In this document: positions 26,001-36,277 of the stretch, in pieces
Layout of the letters: every line of letters begins with the position of its first letter
How positions within the stretch are numbered: the stretch's first letter is position 1
Assembly (NCBI RefSeq): GCF_015471405.1
Contig: NZ_BLVZ01000001.1
Coordinates: 496,001 to 560,000 of the forward strand
From: Pseudomonas cichorii
GTDB lineage: Bacteria > Pseudomonadota > Gammaproteobacteria > Pseudomonadales > Pseudomonadaceae
Direction: 5' to 3'
Length of the DNA: 64,000 bases
Program-made: the position numbers and the translations under genes
Notes under the pieces: model-generated
What the model saw: the letters and a program-made list of their open reading frames with translations, nothing else
Told to the model about the DNA's origin: nothing
Database searches by the model: none

Positions 26001-29000
26001 TCCTTCCAGGTACTGCTGGAAGCCTTTGTCCAAGACAGCGAACAACCGGTCATGGCCCTGCCGCTGCTGACACCTGCCCAGCGAGAAGCGCATCCGTCAT
26101 TGCGCCCTCCTGTGGCGAGTTTCGGCACTCATACCCTGATTCATCAGCGCTTCGAGCAAATGGCGGAGCAACAGCCGCACGCCATTGCGCTGCAATTCGC
26201 CGAACGTCAGGTCAGCTATCAGGAACTCAACCGCCGCGCCAACCGCATTGCCGGGCAACTGCTCGACCTGAACGTCAAGCCCGATGATCGGGTCGGTATT
26301 CTCGCCGAGCGTGGTGTTGAAATGCTGTGCGCCATTCTCGGTGTGCTGAAAGCAGGTGCCGCTTACGTCCCGCTCGACCCAGCCTATCCGCAGGCGCGCC
26401 TGACTTATCTGCTGGAGGACAGCCAGCCGGTCGCCCTGCTGGCACAGCCCGCCAGCCTGGATGCACTGGGCGCCCGTCCCGACATTGCGCTGATCGAGCT
26501 GAACCCGCAAACCGACAGTGAAACGGCAGCCGACGCGACCCTTGATCGCAATCCGACTCCAGAGCTTGGTCCGCAGCACCTCGCTTACGTGATTTACACC
26601 TCCGGCTCTACCGGGCTGCCCAAAGGTGTGCTGGTGGAACACGGCAATGTTGCGCGACTGTTCGATGCCACACAGGCCAGCTTCAGTTTCGGCAATGACG
26701 ATGTCTGGACGCTGTTCCACTCCTTCGCCTTCGACTTCTCGGTCTGGGAAATCTGGGGAGCCTTGATCTACGGCGGCAAGCTGGTGATCGTGCCCACCGA
26801 ACTGGCACGCTCGCCGGACGACTTCCATGCGCTGGTCTGCCGTGAGCACGTCACAGTGCTGAACCAGACGCCGAGTGCCTTCCGCCAGTTCATCGAAGCG
26901 GCCGGGCGCAGCGGCGAGGCACACAACCTCAAGGAAGTGATTTTCGGCGGCGAAGCCCTCGACGTTCGCACCTTGCGCGCCTGGACACAGAACACGCCGC
27001 TGACCCGTACCCGACTGGTGAACATGTACGGGATTACCGAAATAACCGTACATGCCACCTTTCATGCCGTCAGCCAGGCTGAAATCGATGCAGGCGACAA
27101 CGGCCTGATCGGCGAGCCGCTGCAGGACCTGTGCCTGCGCATTCTGGACGCCTTCGGGCAGCCGGTGCCGGTCGGTGTCGAAGGCGAAATCTATATTGGC
27201 GGCGCAGGTGTCGCTCGCCACTACCTGAATCGCCCTGAACTGAATGCCGAGCGTTTCATCGCCGATCCGTTTACCAGCAGCCCTGAAGCACGCCTCTATC
27301 GCACCGGCGATGTGGCTCGCTATCGGGCCGATGGCGGAATCGTCTACGTGGGCCGCAACGACTCACAGATCAAGATCCGCGGTTTCCGTATCGAACTGGG
27401 CGAGATCGAAGCCCGTCTGCAAGCCTGCGACGGCGTGCGTGAGGCGGTGGTGATCGTGCGCGAAGATGCGCCCGGCGACAAACGTCTGGTGGCTTACCTT
27501 ATCGCCCATGAACACACGACGCTGGAGTCGTCGGCCTTGCGTTCTCAACTGGCCAGCACCCTGGCCGAGCATATGATCCCGAGCGCTTTCGTGACCTTGT
27601 CGGCCTGGCCGCTGACCACCAACGGCAAGCTGGATCGCAACGCACTGCCCGCGCCGGATCGCACCGCTACGGCCACTCGCGATTACGAAGCCCCTCAAGG
27701 TACGCTGGAAATTGCACTGGCGTCGGCCTGGCAGGAACTCTTGGGTATCGAGCGTGTGGGTCGCGAAGATCACTTCTTCGAGCTGGGCGGGCATTCGTTC
27801 CTGGTAATCAGCCTGATCGAACGTCTGCGTCAGGGCGGAATCGTGCTGGATGTGCGCAGCGTCTTTGCCGCACCGACACTCAAGGCTATGGCCGCAGTGC
27901 TGTCTACGGATACCGGGCTTGCCAGCACCGTAATTCCGCCAAATCTGATTCCTGACGGCTGCACGGAAATCACCCCGGACATGCTGCCGCTGGTCACGCT
28001 CACTCAGGCGGAAATCGAGCAGATTGTGGCCGACGTGCCAGGCGGTGCCGGCAATGTCCAGGATATCTACCCGCTGTCGTCACTGCAGGAAGGGATTCTC
28101 TTCCACCACCTGTTGCAGGGCCAGGGCGATGCGTACCTGATGCGCACCGTGGTGAAATTCGATCAACGCGAGCGTCTGGGCGAGTTTCTGGCGGCGCTGC
28201 AAAGCGTGATCGATCGCCATGACATCCTGCGCACGGCCCTGCGCTGGTCCGGCCTGCCGAAACCGGTGCAGATCGTGCAGCGCCAGGCAACGCTGCCGGT
28301 GAATGTGCTCGACAGCAGCCAGGCTGCCGATCCGTTGCAGATGCTGCATGAACACACCGACACCCAGACCCTGAGCCTGGATCTGCAACAGGCCCCGCTG
28401 ATCGCGGCGTACATGACCTGGGACCGGACACGGGAGCAATGGCTGCTGGCGCTGCTGGATCACCACTTGATCAGCGATAACGTGACCCTGCGCCTGATCA
28501 TGTCGGAGATCTACGCCATCCTGCATGGCGAAGGTCACAGCCTGCCGCCGTCTCACCCTTACCGGAACTTCATTGCCAAGGCGGCCATGGTTTCCCAGGA
28601 AGAGCACGAAGCCTATTTCCGCAAACTTCTGGGCGACGTGGACGAAACCACTGCGCCCTATGGTGTGCTGGATGTTCAGAGCAGCGGTGCCGGCAATACC
28701 AAGGCCATCCGTTACCTGAGCGATGAGGTCAGCGCAGCCGTTCACCGCGTGGCCAAAATCCGTGGGGTGCCCAATTCCGTGCTGTTCCATGCGGCCTGGG
28801 GGCTGGTGGTCGCGGCCACCAGCGGACGCGACGATGCGGTATTCGGCACGGTGTTGTCGGGCCGTTCCCAGGGTGCCAGCGGTGCCGACCAGGCACTGGG
28901 CATGTTCATCAACACCCTGCCGATGCGCATTCGCCTGGAGCAAAGAAGCGTCAACGACATCGTCCAGGATGCCTATCAGCAATTGAGCGAGCTGCTGACC

Positions 29001-32000
29001 CACGAACAGGCTTCACTGGCCCTGGCCCAGCGTTGCAGTGCGGTCGATGCCTCGATGCCGCTGTTTACCGTCATCCTCAACTGCCGACATGGCGAGATGA
29101 TCACTGCCGATGGCAGCAATATCGCTGAATTCGACAAGTGGGACGGTATCCAGTTCGAGGCTTCGGAAACCCACACCAACTACCCGATCGAAATTGCCGT
29201 GGCGACTGAAAACGGTGCGATCTCGCTGACCTCCCAGACAGTGGTCGGTATCGACCCGCAACGTATTGCCGATTATCTGGCACAAGCGGTGACTGTGCTG
29301 GTGGAAGCGCTGGAACATACACCGCAACGTCTGGCCGATACCCTCGACATCCTGCCTGTGGCAGAGCGCCAATTGGTGCTGAACGGTTTCAACCAGACCG
29401 CCAGCGACTTTGGCAGCCCTCGCCCTCTGCAGACCTTGTTCGAGCAGCAGGTTCAGGTTCAGCCGAATGCCATTGCGCTGGTGCATGAGCAGCAACAGCT
29501 CACCTACGCCCAGCTCAACCGTCGGGCCAATCAGTTGGCCCAGCGTCTACTGTCCCACGGCATTCAGCCAGAACAGCGGGTGGCCATCTGTGCAGAACGC
29601 GGCGTCGAGATGATCGTGGCTCTGCTCGCCGTGCTCAAGGCTGGCGGCGCTTATGTGCCGATCGACCCGGATCACCCGACTGACCGTATCGCCTTTATCC
29701 TCAAGGACAGCGACGCTCAGGCTCTGCTCTGCCAGCAGGCACTGACTGCTCACCTGCCTGCCGAACCCAACCGTCCGATGCTGATCCTGCTCGATGAGCA
29801 TGACCTTGAATCGGTCGATAACGACGCGCAATACGACAAGAACATCGACCCTGCCAGCATCGGCCTGACCGCCGAGAACCTGGCCTATGTGATCTACACC
29901 TCAGGCTCAACCGGGCAGTCCAAGGGCGTGATGGTCGAGCACCGTTCGGTGTTCAACTTCAGTCACGTCATGGCCCGCACCACCCACGCCCATTGCCCGC
30001 CGCAGGCCAATGTGGCCCTCAATGCCGGGTTCTACTTCGACATGTCCATCAAGGGCATCGCGCAACTGTTCTTTGGCCATCGCCTGATCATCATTCCGCC
30101 TTTGATCCGTGCCAGCGGCCATGAACTGCTGGATTTCCTTGAGAAACATCAGGTCCATGCCTTCGATTCCACGCCATCACAGCTGGATACATTGCTGGCG
30201 GCGGGATTGCTGGAACGTCGCAGCTATCAGCCGGTCAGCGTCCTGCTGGGTGGCGAAGCCCTGAATGCTGCGACCTGGGACAAGCTGCGCCAGAGCCAGA
30301 ACATCCGTTTCTACAACATGTACGGCCCGACCGAATGCACGGTCGATGCCTCTTTGGGCCTGATCAGCGATCTGGGCGACCGTCCGAGCATCGGCAAGCC
30401 GCTGTCCAACATGCAGGTGCTGGTACTCGACAAGCGTGGCCAGCCGGTGCCGGTGGGTGTGACCGGGGAACTGCATATCGGCGGTGCCGGTGTGGCCCGC
30501 GGTTATCTGAACAACCCGCAAATGACCGCCGAGCGCTTCTTCAGCAATCCGTTCTCCAGTAATCAACAGGCTCGCTTGTACAAGACCGGCGACCTGGGCC
30601 GCTGGAAAGCTGACGGCAGCCTGGAATACGCAGGACGCAACGACTTCCAGGTCAAGATCCGGGGCTTCCGTATCGAACTGGGCGAGATCGAAAGCGCATT
30701 GCTGACCTCTCCGGCAGTACGTGAAGCAGTAGTGATTGCCCGTGAAGACAACCCAGGCGAAGCCAGCAGCAGCCGATTGGTGGCCTATATCTGTGGCGAA
30801 CCGACTTCTGCCGAGGAACTGCGCGCCTTGCTGCTCAAGCGCCTGCCGGAATACATGGTGCCCAGCGCCTTCGTGCAACTGGAATCCATGCCACTGACCG
30901 CCAACGGCAAGCTCGACCGCCGCGCCCTGCCCGCTCCGGGCCAGGACTCGTTGGCCAGCCGGGTCTATGAAGCGCCACAGGGCGAAGTGGAACAGGCGAT
31001 TGCCAAAATCTGGCAGGACTTGCTGCATGTGGAGCGAGTCGGCCGTAACGATGGCTTCCTGGAACTGGGCGGCCATTCGCTGCTGGCAGTGCAATTGCTC
31101 TCGCGGCTGCGCCGCAAGCTCGGCACCCGGCTGACCTTGCGTGAGCTGTTCGACGCCCCGACCGTGCGCGGTCTTGCGGCCAGGGTGGAATCGGCTTCGT
31201 CCGAGCAAAGCCAGACCATCCCGCTGGCCAACCGCAAGGAAAAGCTTGCCCTGTCGTTCTCCCAGCAACGCTTGTGGTTCCTCGATCATCTGGACCCGGC
31301 AGCCGGTGCCGCCTATCACTTGCCTGTGGCTCTGCGCCTGAGTGGGCAACTGAACCCCGATGCCTTGCAGGCAGCCCTTGATCGTCTGGTAGCACGCCAT
31401 GAGAACCTGCGGACCTCGTTTGCACTGGTCGATGGCCAACCGGAACAGAAAATCGCACCTGCGGACCGTGGTTTCTCGCTGACGCGGCATGATTTGCGTC
31501 AGTTGCTGGCCGAGGAACGTCAACGGACCATCGAGCAACTGGGTGAAACCAATGCCAGTACTCTGTTCGATCTCGGCAACGGGCCACTGCTCAGAGGTTG
31601 TCTGGTACAGACTGGCAACAATGAGCATGTGTTGTTCATCACCTTGCACCACATCATCTCGGACGGCTGGTCCAACAGTGTTCTGGCCCACGAAATAAGC
31701 GTGCTTTACAGCGCCTACAGCCAGGGGAACAAGGACCCGCTGCCAGCCTTGCCGCTGCAATACGCCGATTACGCCGTCTGGCAACGGCAGTGGTTGCAGG
31801 GTGCAGCCCTGCAGGCCCAGACCGACTTCTGGCACAAGCACCTGCAAGGCGCACCCGCCTTGCTGAACCTGCCACTCGACCGGCCTCGCCCAACCGTGCA
31901 GAGCTATGCCGGCGGCATCCTCGACTTCACTTTGCCCGCAGCGCTGAGCGAACAGTTGCGTACCTTCAGCCAGGCACAGGGCACCACCCTGTTCATGACC

Positions 32001-33686
32001 CTCCTGGCTGGCTGGTCGACTCTGATGACTCACCTCAGCGGCCAGGATGACGTGGTGGTCGGGACACCGGTCGCCAACAGGCAGCGTACCGAGCTGGAGC
32101 CGCTGATCGGCTTCTTCGCCAACACCCTGGCCTTAAGGGTCAAGGCTGAGCGTGAGACAAGTGTTTCCAGGTTGCTGGTCAGCATCCGGGACCTGACCCT
32201 GGCAGCCTTCAATCATCAGGATCTGCCTTTCGAGCAGGTGGTCAGCGCGCTGCAGCCGACCCGCAGCATGAGCCACAGCCCGCTGTTCCAGGTGATGCTC
32301 AGCCTCAACAACACCCCGCCAGCACCGCTGACGCTGCCCGGACTTGAGATCGAGTCCCTGGAAAGTGCTCACCACACGACCCAGTTCGATCTGTCGCTGT
32401 CTCTTACCGAGGATCAAGGCAGCTTGTACGGCAGCATGCAGTACGCCAGCGACCTGTTCGATACCGCAACGGTGCAGAACATTCTCGATCTGTTCACTCT
32501 GAACCTGGAGCATCTGATCGCGGATGCCCGGCAACCGGTCGGCAAGCTGCTGGAGCAGTTGCCAGCGCTGGTGCGTGCCGAGTCCGCGCCGCACCTGCCC
32601 GCCTCGGCACTGGATGCACAAGAAGCAGAAGCCTTGCCCTATGAGGCCCCGCAAGGCGATACGGAACTGGCGATTGCACGCATCTGGCAAGAGCTGTTCA
32701 AGACCGAGCAGATCAGTCGCCACGATGATTTCTTCAAACTGGGCGGCATCTCGCTGATGGCCGTACAAATGACCTCAAGGCTGCGCAAGGTGCTGGGCAA
32801 GGCAATCGCGGTCCGTGATCTGTTTGTCGAACCTACCGTGGCCGGTTTCGCCCGGACTCTGGACCAGAAGGCTGGTCAGGCAGCACAGAGCAATCTGGTG
32901 CCTATCCGTCGCAGCGGCAGCCAGCGGCCATTGTTCCTGGTCCACCCATTGGGCGGCGAAGTGCAATATGCAAGGGATCTGGCACCGGAGCTGAATGTCG
33001 AGGTGCCGGTCTACGGGCTGGCGGCCAGTGGTTTCGCCGCCGGGGAAAAGACCCCGAACACGGTCCAGGCCCTTGCCGCCAGCTACCTGACAGCGATTCG
33101 CGCCGTGCAGCCCAAGGGGCCTTACCGCATTGCGGGCTGGTCGGCTGGTGGTCTGATCGCCCATGAAATGGCTCATCAGGCCATTGCTGCGGGCGAAACA
33201 GTGGAGTTCCTGGGGATTATCGACACCTCGGTACACAAGACCGCGCCTGCCGAACAGCCCATCAGCGAAACGCAATTCCTGCTCGAATGGCTGCCGGAAC
33301 GGATCGAACCGGCCATCAGAAACGAGCTGGATGCCCATGCCGCTGCCAACAGGATCGAGCAGATGCTTGCACTGTGCCTGGCCAACGACCTGTTGCCGCA
33401 GGAGCTGGGCAAAGACATCGACGCCCAGTCTCTGCGCACTCACCTGAAGGTTGCCTATGCCATTCGTCAGGCGGTCGATGCCTATGTCAGCCCTGTGACG
33501 GCAGTGAACGTATCGCTGTTTACCGCCAAGGACCAAGAGCGTGTCGATGCGACTCTGGGCTGGAGCGACCTGCAGGGCAACCGCCTGCAAGTCACCCCGC
33601 TGCGCGGCGAGCACAATACGCTGGTAACGGCACCGTATGTCAGGGCATTGGGCGAGGCCATCTCTCTGGCCTTGAAGCGTCTATAA
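20073..33686 (+). CDS. SyrE-like lipopeptide synthetase, modules 6-9 with C-terminal thioesterase
   Basis: About 4537 residues, ordered C-C-A-T, C-A-T, C-A-T, C-T-TE. A6 and A7 both read DFWNIGMVHK (Thr). A8 reads DMKDLGMVDK, the same as A3 (Asp inferred; position 8 is 3-OH-Asp across the family). The first two C domains are consecutive: the first is ordinary (HHIISDG at 182), the second has HHLLADR at 635. C8 carries HHLLQGQGD and is a dual C/E type. Carrier serines are 1505, 2575, 3669 and 4227. Module 9 has no A domain, as in SyrE, so Cl-Thr must arrive in trans. The TE has GWSAGG with Ser4357 and should close the lactone. Start is uncertain: ATG 20073 overlaps the previous stop, but TTG 20082 is better spaced from AAGGA at 20069-20073. 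Confidence 0.92.
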   Translation: MPELNDRNESLDQLKRAALLRLLQQRGASRTERAPQDAIEAADRSAALPLSFAQQRLWFLDQLDHTASVAYHMPAALRLTGSLDRSALKSALDHLVARHESLRTTFKQENEQPVQVIAAADSGFVLVEQDLREQSPGQARLSATRISEAEAAEPFDLLEGPLIRGRLLQVTDEEHLLLITQHHIISDGWSIEVLVREFSALYEAFVGNQPNPLPPLSIQYADYAAWQRQRMNGDLQTQHVEFWRNHLSGAPVLLTVPTDRPRPPVQSHEGSTLKFTLPKELSRAIGAFAQLRAATPFMTLMAAWAVLLTRISGQQDVVIGTVAANRDRQDVQGLIGFFANTLALRVRLQADPSLDEVMAQVRNLMLESSSYQDTPFDLVVEALKPPRSASHSPIFQTMLYTNAGNDAEQLSLPGLTLEFLSSRQEDTQHDLSLHIDEGGEQLVCSLSYSTALFDVSTIERLSRRFERVLRYFTDAPQTRVGALDLDPDLELPQVQPVSHDALETPLSWHQERIWFVDTFETGYLYAANPIYHNIPLLLELSGEINTTALQTALNDLMARHEVLRCRVLSDGARAWQRFEKNASLPLNCLQATTDQCTAVALEDATQPLHMDGGGLVRATLVQDGTQEAVLAITVHHLLADRASMQIIKRDLLELYDAACSEREPQLPELPVAYRDFAQWQRQLPAATRESLHSFWAYQLRGKLQPMELPLNRPRAAVHVFTPATHAFALTGKQVKAIEAVARRAGVSTQSLALSAFTALLRRYAGHDELVIGTTAACREDVALQDMVGPVGNLLVLRGACDENTSLQGLLTQTSTKLAQAHKHRYMQFDQLVLALNPDKDMSRTALFDVLFNFEQARQTPDQVAGLGVRTLETSLGYGKNDLHLLIVASEAQWQGHMTYNADFFDQDFIAQLMQHFVRLLDAFAEDAEQPVDDIPLLDEQEKLLQALHWNDTEAAYPTDATLHQLFEAQVLATPEHIAVNSSEGQLTYKALNERANRLAHRLRASGVVAQELIAILLDRSLDMIVSTLAVLKAGAAYVPIDPASPADRMAYILKDSGVRKIIARAETAASLADPDLEVFDPASMNEERITATNLDNLTAPGHLCYVIYTSGSTGQPKGTLLEHRNVVRLLHNSRSPFSFGSDDVWTLFHSNAFDFSVWEMFGALLHGGRLVLVPEPERRDPALFLDFLEREQVTVLNQTPSAFLPLSEAALGHKETALRALKYVIFGGESLEVNRLAAFHGAFPEVVLINMYGITETCVHVTFKHIKTDDINAGISNVGRPIPTTVTYVMDGKQRLLPVGVPGEICVGGLGVGRGYLNRPQLTAERFIDDPLRPGERLYRSGDLGKLLSNGEIVHLGRMDAQVKIRGFRIELGEIEAKLLACEGVYEVRVLARDDARQGKRLIAYLIPEPEAVIEVAALRKQLGATLPDYMVPSAFVSLNAYPLTANGKLDQDALPAAGVDSMSERGYEAPQGTTEQALAQIYQELLGVERVGRRDGFFELGGHSLLAAQLVSRVRQVLGGELMLRELFSHPTVEELARVIGALEQTTVADIQPVGREAPLVLSFSQQRLWFLDQLDPNASIAYHMPASLQLRGDLNTQALKAALDHLVARHEGLRTTFKRIGEQPVQVIAATDSGFSLTEHDLRALPFEEAQSSAARIAQREAAAPFDLQQGPLIRGSLVRLADDEYRLHITQHHIISDGWSVGVLVKEFAQLYEAFANGNTPSLEPLAIQYADYAAWQRETLSGPQLVNQLEQWREHLGGAPTLLTLPADRPRPALQSYRGADIPLALSPQLLAQVERCCKQHDVTLFMVLLSAWSVLMARLGNERDVVIGVPTANRGNAQVESLIGFFVNTLPVRVQLQDSPSVAQLLVQVRDTLLAVHERQEVPFEHVIEALQPPRSLSHNPLCQVALSLNNTPDDGPLKLPGLTLTALNQAQETSQFDLMLSLAENAGTLGGAIQYATDLFDRATVERFAQSFQVLLEAFVQDSEQPVMALPLLTPAQREAHPSLRPPVASFGTHTLIHQRFEQMAEQQPHAIALQFAERQVSYQELNRRANRIAGQLLDLNVKPDDRVGILAERGVEMLCAILGVLKAGAAYVPLDPAYPQARLTYLLEDSQPVALLAQPASLDALGARPDIALIELNPQTDSETAADATLDRNPTPELGPQHLAYVIYTSGSTGLPKGVLVEHGNVARLFDATQASFSFGNDDVWTLFHSFAFDFSVWEIWGALIYGGKLVIVPTELARSPDDFHALVCREHVTVLNQTPSAFRQFIEAAGRSGEAHNLKEVIFGGEALDVRTLRAWTQNTPLTRTRLVNMYGITEITVHATFHAVSQAEIDAGDNGLIGEPLQDLCLRILDAFGQPVPVGVEGEIYIGGAGVARHYLNRPELNAERFIADPFTSSPEARLYRTGDVARYRADGGIVYVGRNDSQIKIRGFRIELGEIEARLQACDGVREAVVIVREDAPGDKRLVAYLIAHEHTTLESSALRSQLASTLAEHMIPSAFVTLSAWPLTTNGKLDRNALPAPDRTATATRDYEAPQGTLEIALASAWQELLGIERVGREDHFFELGGHSFLVISLIERLRQGGIVLDVRSVFAAPTLKAMAAVLSTDTGLASTVIPPNLIPDGCTEITPDMLPLVTLTQAEIEQIVADVPGGAGNVQDIYPLSSLQEGILFHHLLQGQGDAYLMRTVVKFDQRERLGEFLAALQSVIDRHDILRTALRWSGLPKPVQIVQRQATLPVNVLDSSQAADPLQMLHEHTDTQTLSLDLQQAPLIAAYMTWDRTREQWLLALLDHHLISDNVTLRLIMSEIYAILHGEGHSLPPSHPYRNFIAKAAMVSQEEHEAYFRKLLGDVDETTAPYGVLDVQSSGAGNTKAIRYLSDEVSAAVHRVAKIRGVPNSVLFHAAWGLVVAATSGRDDAVFGTVLSGRSQGASGADQALGMFINTLPMRIRLEQRSVNDIVQDAYQQLSELLTHEQASLALAQRCSAVDASMPLFTVILNCRHGEMITADGSNIAEFDKWDGIQFEASETHTNYPIEIAVATENGAISLTSQTVVGIDPQRIADYLAQAVTVLVEALEHTPQRLADTLDILPVAERQLVLNGFNQTASDFGSPRPLQTLFEQQVQVQPNAIALVHEQQQLTYAQLNRRANQLAQRLLSHGIQPEQRVAICAERGVEMIVALLAVLKAGGAYVPIDPDHPTDRIAFILKDSDAQALLCQQALTAHLPAEPNRPMLILLDEHDLESVDNDAQYDKNIDPASIGLTAENLAYVIYTSGSTGQSKGVMVEHRSVFNFSHVMARTTHAHCPPQANVALNAGFYFDMSIKGIAQLFFGHRLIIIPPLIRASGHELLDFLEKHQVHAFDSTPSQLDTLLAAGLLERRSYQPVSVLLGGEALNAATWDKLRQSQNIRFYNMYGPTECTVDASLGLISDLGDRPSIGKPLSNMQVLVLDKRGQPVPVGVTGELHIGGAGVARGYLNNPQMTAERFFSNPFSSNQQARLYKTGDLGRWKADGSLEYAGRNDFQVKIRGFRIELGEIESALLTSPAVREAVVIAREDNPGEASSSRLVAYICGEPTSAEELRALLLKRLPEYMVPSAFVQLESMPLTANGKLDRRALPAPGQDSLASRVYEAPQGEVEQAIAKIWQDLLHVERVGRNDGFLELGGHSLLAVQLLSRLRRKLGTRLTLRELFDAPTVRGLAARVESASSEQSQTIPLANRKEKLALSFSQQRLWFLDHLDPAAGAAYHLPVALRLSGQLNPDALQAALDRLVARHENLRTSFALVDGQPEQKIAPADRGFSLTRHDLRQLLAEERQRTIEQLGETNASTLFDLGNGPLLRGCLVQTGNNEHVLFITLHHIISDGWSNSVLAHEISVLYSAYSQGNKDPLPALPLQYADYAVWQRQWLQGAALQAQTDFWHKHLQGAPALLNLPLDRPRPTVQSYAGGILDFTLPAALSEQLRTFSQAQGTTLFMTLLAGWSTLMTHLSGQDDVVVGTPVANRQRTELEPLIGFFANTLALRVKAERETSVSRLLVSIRDLTLAAFNHQDLPFEQVVSALQPTRSMSHSPLFQVMLSLNNTPPAPLTLPGLEIESLESAHHTTQFDLSLSLTEDQGSLYGSMQYASDLFDTATVQNILDLFTLNLEHLIADARQPVGKLLEQLPALVRAESAPHLPASALDAQEAEALPYEAPQGDTELAIARIWQELFKTEQISRHDDFFKLGGISLMAVQMTSRLRKVLGKAIAVRDLFVEPTVAGFARTLDQKAGQAAQSNLVPIRRSGSQRPLFLVHPLGGEVQYARDLAPELNVEVPVYGLAASGFAAGEKTPNTVQALAASYLTAIRAVQPKGPYRIAGWSAGGLIAHEMAHQAIAAGETVEFLGIIDTSVHKTAPAEQPISETQFLLEWLPERIEPAIRNELDAHAAANRIEQMLALCLANDLLPQELGKDIDAQSLRTHLKVAYAIRQAVDAYVSPVTAVNVSLFTAKDQERVDATLGWSDLQGNRLQVTPLRGEHNTLVTAPYVRALGEAISLALKRL
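29387..31076 (+). repeat. A-T didomain repeat, module 8 copy
   Basis: This is the partner of 11731-13420. It encodes A8 with the same specificity residues as A3. Similarity drops after the carrier serine, where T8 continues with different residues from T3, so the repeat has a clear right edge. Confidence 0.85.
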
Positions 33687-33760
33687 CTTCCAGCAGCATC
33701 GGCGACCTGGTGCTAGAAGCACCAGGCCGCCATTCACCGGGTTGGAACGAGGTTTTTTCT

Positions 33761-34135
33761 GTGAATGGAGCATCTGCAACGGCAATCAACTTTGCCGACA
33801 AGTTTTCCCTGTTTTCCGAGCAATGGACCCCCAAGGTCATCGCGCAGATGAATGACTACCAGTTCAAGCTGGTCAAGGTCGAAGGCGAGTTCATCTGGCA
33901 TAGCCATGCCGACACGGATGAAGTCTTTATCGTCCTGGAAGGCGAACTGGAGATTCACCTGCGCGATGGCAAGGTCACTTTGGGAGCAGGAGAAATGTAT
34001 GTGGTCGGCAAAGGTGTCGAGCACAAGCCTTGTGCGGCGCGGGAGGCCAGGATTCTGCTGGTCGAACCCCGTGGCGTCATCAATACCGGCGAGCACACTG
34101 GCGAGATGACCGCCGAGAATGACCGCTGGATCTGA
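33761..34135 (+). CDS. Small cupin-fold protein
   Basis: The 124-residue single-domain cupin has the first motif as [19 protein letters not shown] (metal-type histidines and glutamate) and the second as [14 protein letters not shown]. Such proteins bind a metal and act as small isomerases, dioxygenases or sensors; the exact role cannot be read here. I chose the GTG at 33761, nine bases after an AGG-type ribosome site, because the longer open frame runs back into the synthetase gene without a plausible start. It lies 74 bp after the thioesterase stop and may be co-transcribed with the lipopeptide genes, but cupins of this kind also occur alone in Pseudomonas. I therefore do not assign it to the pathway. 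Confidence 0.8.
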   Translation: MNGASATAINFADKFSLFSEQWTPKVIAQMNDYQFKLVKVEGEFIWHSHADTDEVFIVLEGELEIHLRDGKVTLGAGEMYVVGKGVEHKPCAAREARILLVEPRGVINTGEHTGEMTAENDRWI

Positions 34136-34141
34136 AGCAGC

Positions 34142-34164
34142 GCTCCCGCACACTGCGCGGGAGC
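34142..34164. terminator. Hairpin between convergent cupin and membrane-protein genes
   Basis: GCTCCCGC and GCGGGAGC form a perfect 8-bp stem around a 7-base loop, 7 bp after the cupin stop and before the end of the opposing gene. There is no long T run, so it may be a bidirectional stem-loop rather than a classic terminator. Confidence 0.6.
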
Positions 34165-34197
34165 CTTCAGTTTGAAGCCCTCAGCCTGAAGCATGAG

Positions 34198-35223
34198 TCA
34201 GGAAACCACCGCCTTGACAGGCGGCTGGGTACGACGTCCCAAAACACCGGCACCTGCTGCCACCAGACCGGAGATCACCAGCGTGATCAACAGAATCCAG
34301 GCCGCCTGCGAAATCCGCTTGGCAGCCACTTCGGCGGTTTCACGGGCTTTCTGCTCGGCCTGGGCCTTCAACTCCTCATACTTGGCATAAGCCTCGCGGT
34401 AACTGGCCTGAGCCTGATCGACGATCTGGTTGGCTTCTTCATCGGTCTTGTTGCCACGGGCCTTGATCAGATTGACCAGCGCCTGACGGTCGGCCGCATC
34501 CCAGGCCTGATCGCCCTTGGCCTTGATCCGATCCATCAGACCACCCAGTTGCTCATCGGCTTGTTGAGGGTTCTGAGCCCCCTGTCGGGCAGTATTCTGC
34601 GCGTCCTGTTGGGTGGACTGGGCCTCCTGCCTGACATTATCGGGGTTCAGTTCGGGTTTTCCGGTCTGGCGCATGGCGGTTTCGATTTCACCCTGAATAT
34701 CGTTGAGGTTGAAGTCGATACCTTGCGCACGCAGTTGCTCCTGAATCTTGCCGCCCAGCGCAGGCGCGACCTGAGCAATGCCGCTGCCAAGTGCCGACAT
34801 GCCGCTGCCAGCCAGATTCAGACCTCCGCGTACCACGCCCGTAACAGCACTGGAAACCAGATAGACCGTGATCAGCGAAACGCTGGCCCACACCAGCAAG
34901 CCGTGAAACGCACCTTCACGCTGAGCCAGACGCCCTGCCGCCCACCCCCCGACAAACAGCGAGATCATGGAGCTGGCGACCAGCCAGATACCGGCACCAG
35001 TACCGATCCCGGACATGGGGTTGGCTTCCTGGACAGGGTCGATGCTGGCACTCCCGATAGCCGTCCCCAGCAGGTTCAGCAGCAATGAAACAACCATGGC
35101 CAACACGACACCGGCCAGTATCGCACTCCAGGAAATACGCTTGAGCAGCGGTGCAATGGCATGGGTGTCTTGATGGGCATAGGCGGGATCAACGCCCGGA
35201 TTGATACGGTCATCGCGAATCAT
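34198..35223 (-). CDS. Membrane protein with N-terminal helices, coiled coil and C-terminal helix
   Basis: I do not recognise a named family with certainty. The 341-residue protein has three to four hydrophobic helices in the first 135 residues. A long hydrophilic stretch rich in Gln, Ala, Asp and Lys follows, likely helical or coiled coil (about 150-300). One transmembrane helix near 310-330 and a basic tail complete it. Similar proteins are common in pseudomonads next to stress or envelope genes. The ATG at 35223 follows AAGGA by eight bases and is preferred to a TTG twelve codons earlier. It is transcribed toward the cupin gene and away from the long gene-poor stretch. Inner-membrane location is inferred from hydrophobicity only. 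Confidence 0.7.
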   Translation of the reverse strand: MIRDDRINPGVDPAYAHQDTHAIAPLLKRISWSAILAGVVLAMVVSLLLNLLGTAIGSASIDPVQEANPMSGIGTGAGIWLVASSMISLFVGGWAAGRLAQREGAFHGLLVWASVSLITVYLVSSAVTGVVRGGLNLAGSGMSALGSGIAQVAPALGGKIQEQLRAQGIDFNLNDIQGEIETAMRQTGKPELNPDNVRQEAQSTQQDAQNTARQGAQNPQQADEQLGGLMDRIKAKGDQAWDAADRQALVNLIKARGNKTDEEANQIVDQAQASYREAYAKYEELKAQAEQKARETAEVAAKRISQAAWILLITLVISGLVAAGAGVLGRRTQPPVKAVVS

Positions 35224-35660
35224 GATGGTAGTCCTTGAAGTCAGTGGCAGAACACGCAAAAAGCCTGCGCTTAGTCCAGTGACCTGAAGGCAACTCAGGA
35301 AGTTTAATACTTCCGTCGAAAAGTTTTAAATAATCAAAAACGTTACAGAGTGCGCTTTATACACATAAATAAATATGACTCACCCATGTTACAGCCTGGG
35401 GCCTGACATGCACTGCACTTTATATTCTTAACACTCTCTGCCACTCGACTCGCCAGACCACTCACGATCAGATTAATTTCTAACAATATTGTAATAATCG
35501 GCTCATCTTCCCGTTAGCCTTCACGACGTACCATCACGCTCAAGTCCTCAGGTTCAACGAACAGAATCGCAGTGAAACTTCACGGCTGGTCAGTGCGGAT
35601 GAAAAACCTCGTGCCGAACAGATAAACAAGTCGGAAGGCTGAAAATCAGATTTCCAGAAC

Positions 35661-35730
35661 TCACCTTTATAGCTTTACAGCTCCTTTGGTAAAGGTGAAT
35701 CTTCAAGCGTCCTCAGGGACGCTTTTTTTT
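35661..35730 (+). ncRNA. Candidate small RNA, 3' portion
   Basis: A stem with 9-bp perfect arms (TCACCTTTA at 35661-35669 and TAAAGGTGA at 35690-35698) is followed directly by an intrinsic terminator. No open frame leads into it, and the nearest plus-strand gene ends 1.5 kb upstream, so the terminator most likely ends an independent short transcript starting somewhere in 35480-35640. The 5' end is not determined. A housekeeping Pseudomonas sRNA such as RgsA is possible, but I could not confirm it. Confidence 0.5.
35705..35730 (+). terminator. Rho-independent terminator
   Basis: AGCGTCC and GGACGCT form a GC-rich 7-bp stem followed by eight T residues, the textbook intrinsic terminator form on the plus strand. 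Confidence 0.85.
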
Positions 35731-35927
35731 GGGTACGTTTTCAGTGATGTATAGCAATACTTCACTCTGCATGTCAGAAAGGAATAAAAAACCCGCCCCC
35801 TTACAGCAATCGAGAGTGCTGAAACATGAGCAGAATGGGTCAAGTTTCAACATGCGTCGCTTCTGAAAAATACTGACGATTCGATAAATGGAAAATAGCC
35901 GGCTACTCAGAACCGCCTTGAAAACTT

Positions 35928-36020
35928 CTTGAGAAGCTCATTCTCAAGGATAGGCCTACGCTCAGCCCCTCTCCGGTGCCCTGCCGCTTGACTACAAAGC
36001 CCTCGCTGGAGGGCTTTTTC
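35928..36020 (+). ncRNA. Second candidate small RNA or terminated leader
   Basis: A perfect stem (CTTGAGAA 35928-35935, TTCTCAAG 35941-35948) lies upstream of an intrinsic terminator at 35996-36020. No gene leads into it. It could be the end of a second short RNA starting after 35731. Evidence is structural only. Confidence 0.35.
35996..36020 (+). terminator. Rho-independent terminator
   Basis: AAAGCCCTC-GCTG-GAGGGCTTTTT has a GC-rich stem and a T run. It lies 195 bp before the leader ORF of the ABC importer operon and separates it from upstream transcription. Confidence 0.8.
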
Positions 36021-36214
36021 ATTCAAGCCCCCGAAATCGGCAGCCAGCAGGCCGATCTCACCGCAAAAAAATACCAATCAAGCATAATAAACAAACCGTA
36101 AATCACAAAAATGTATATTAGCTTAAAACCAAAAAGACTTTTACAGCCCCTTCTCAGACGAATAAGGTCTTAAAAACCAGCCTGAAGCGCTGTTCGACTT
36201 GAAGAGGATTTCTC

Positions 36215-36277
36215 ATGCACCGCACTCAACATCAGGCATTGCCAGCCAACCCCGCGGACCAGGGGACGCAGCAATGA
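36215..36277 (+). CDS. 20-residue leader ORF coupled to ABC importer operon
   Basis: The ATG at 36215 follows a good GAAGAGGA ribosome site. The frame runs 20 codons (beginning MHRTQHQALP) and stops with a TGA that overlaps the ATG of the binding-protein gene in an ATGA. The binding-protein start itself has only a weak ribosome site, so translation of this short frame may drive it by coupling. The peptide has no recognisable domain. It may matter for translation and not as a protein. Confidence 0.5.
   Translation: MHRTQHQALPANPADQGTQQ

Larger units (their letters stand above)
35224..36214. other. Gene-poor region with candidate small RNAs and ABC operon promoter
   Basis: Nearly 1 kb without a credible protein gene. 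It holds two stem-loop/terminator groups on the plus strand (ending near 35730 and 36020), followed by an AT-rich stretch (36060-36180) that probably contains the promoter of the ABC importer operon. Confidence 0.7.

Noticed and set aside
33287..33760. Upstream extension of the cupin frame
   Set aside because: This part overlaps the thioesterase in another frame and lacks cupin-like sequence or a ribosome site.
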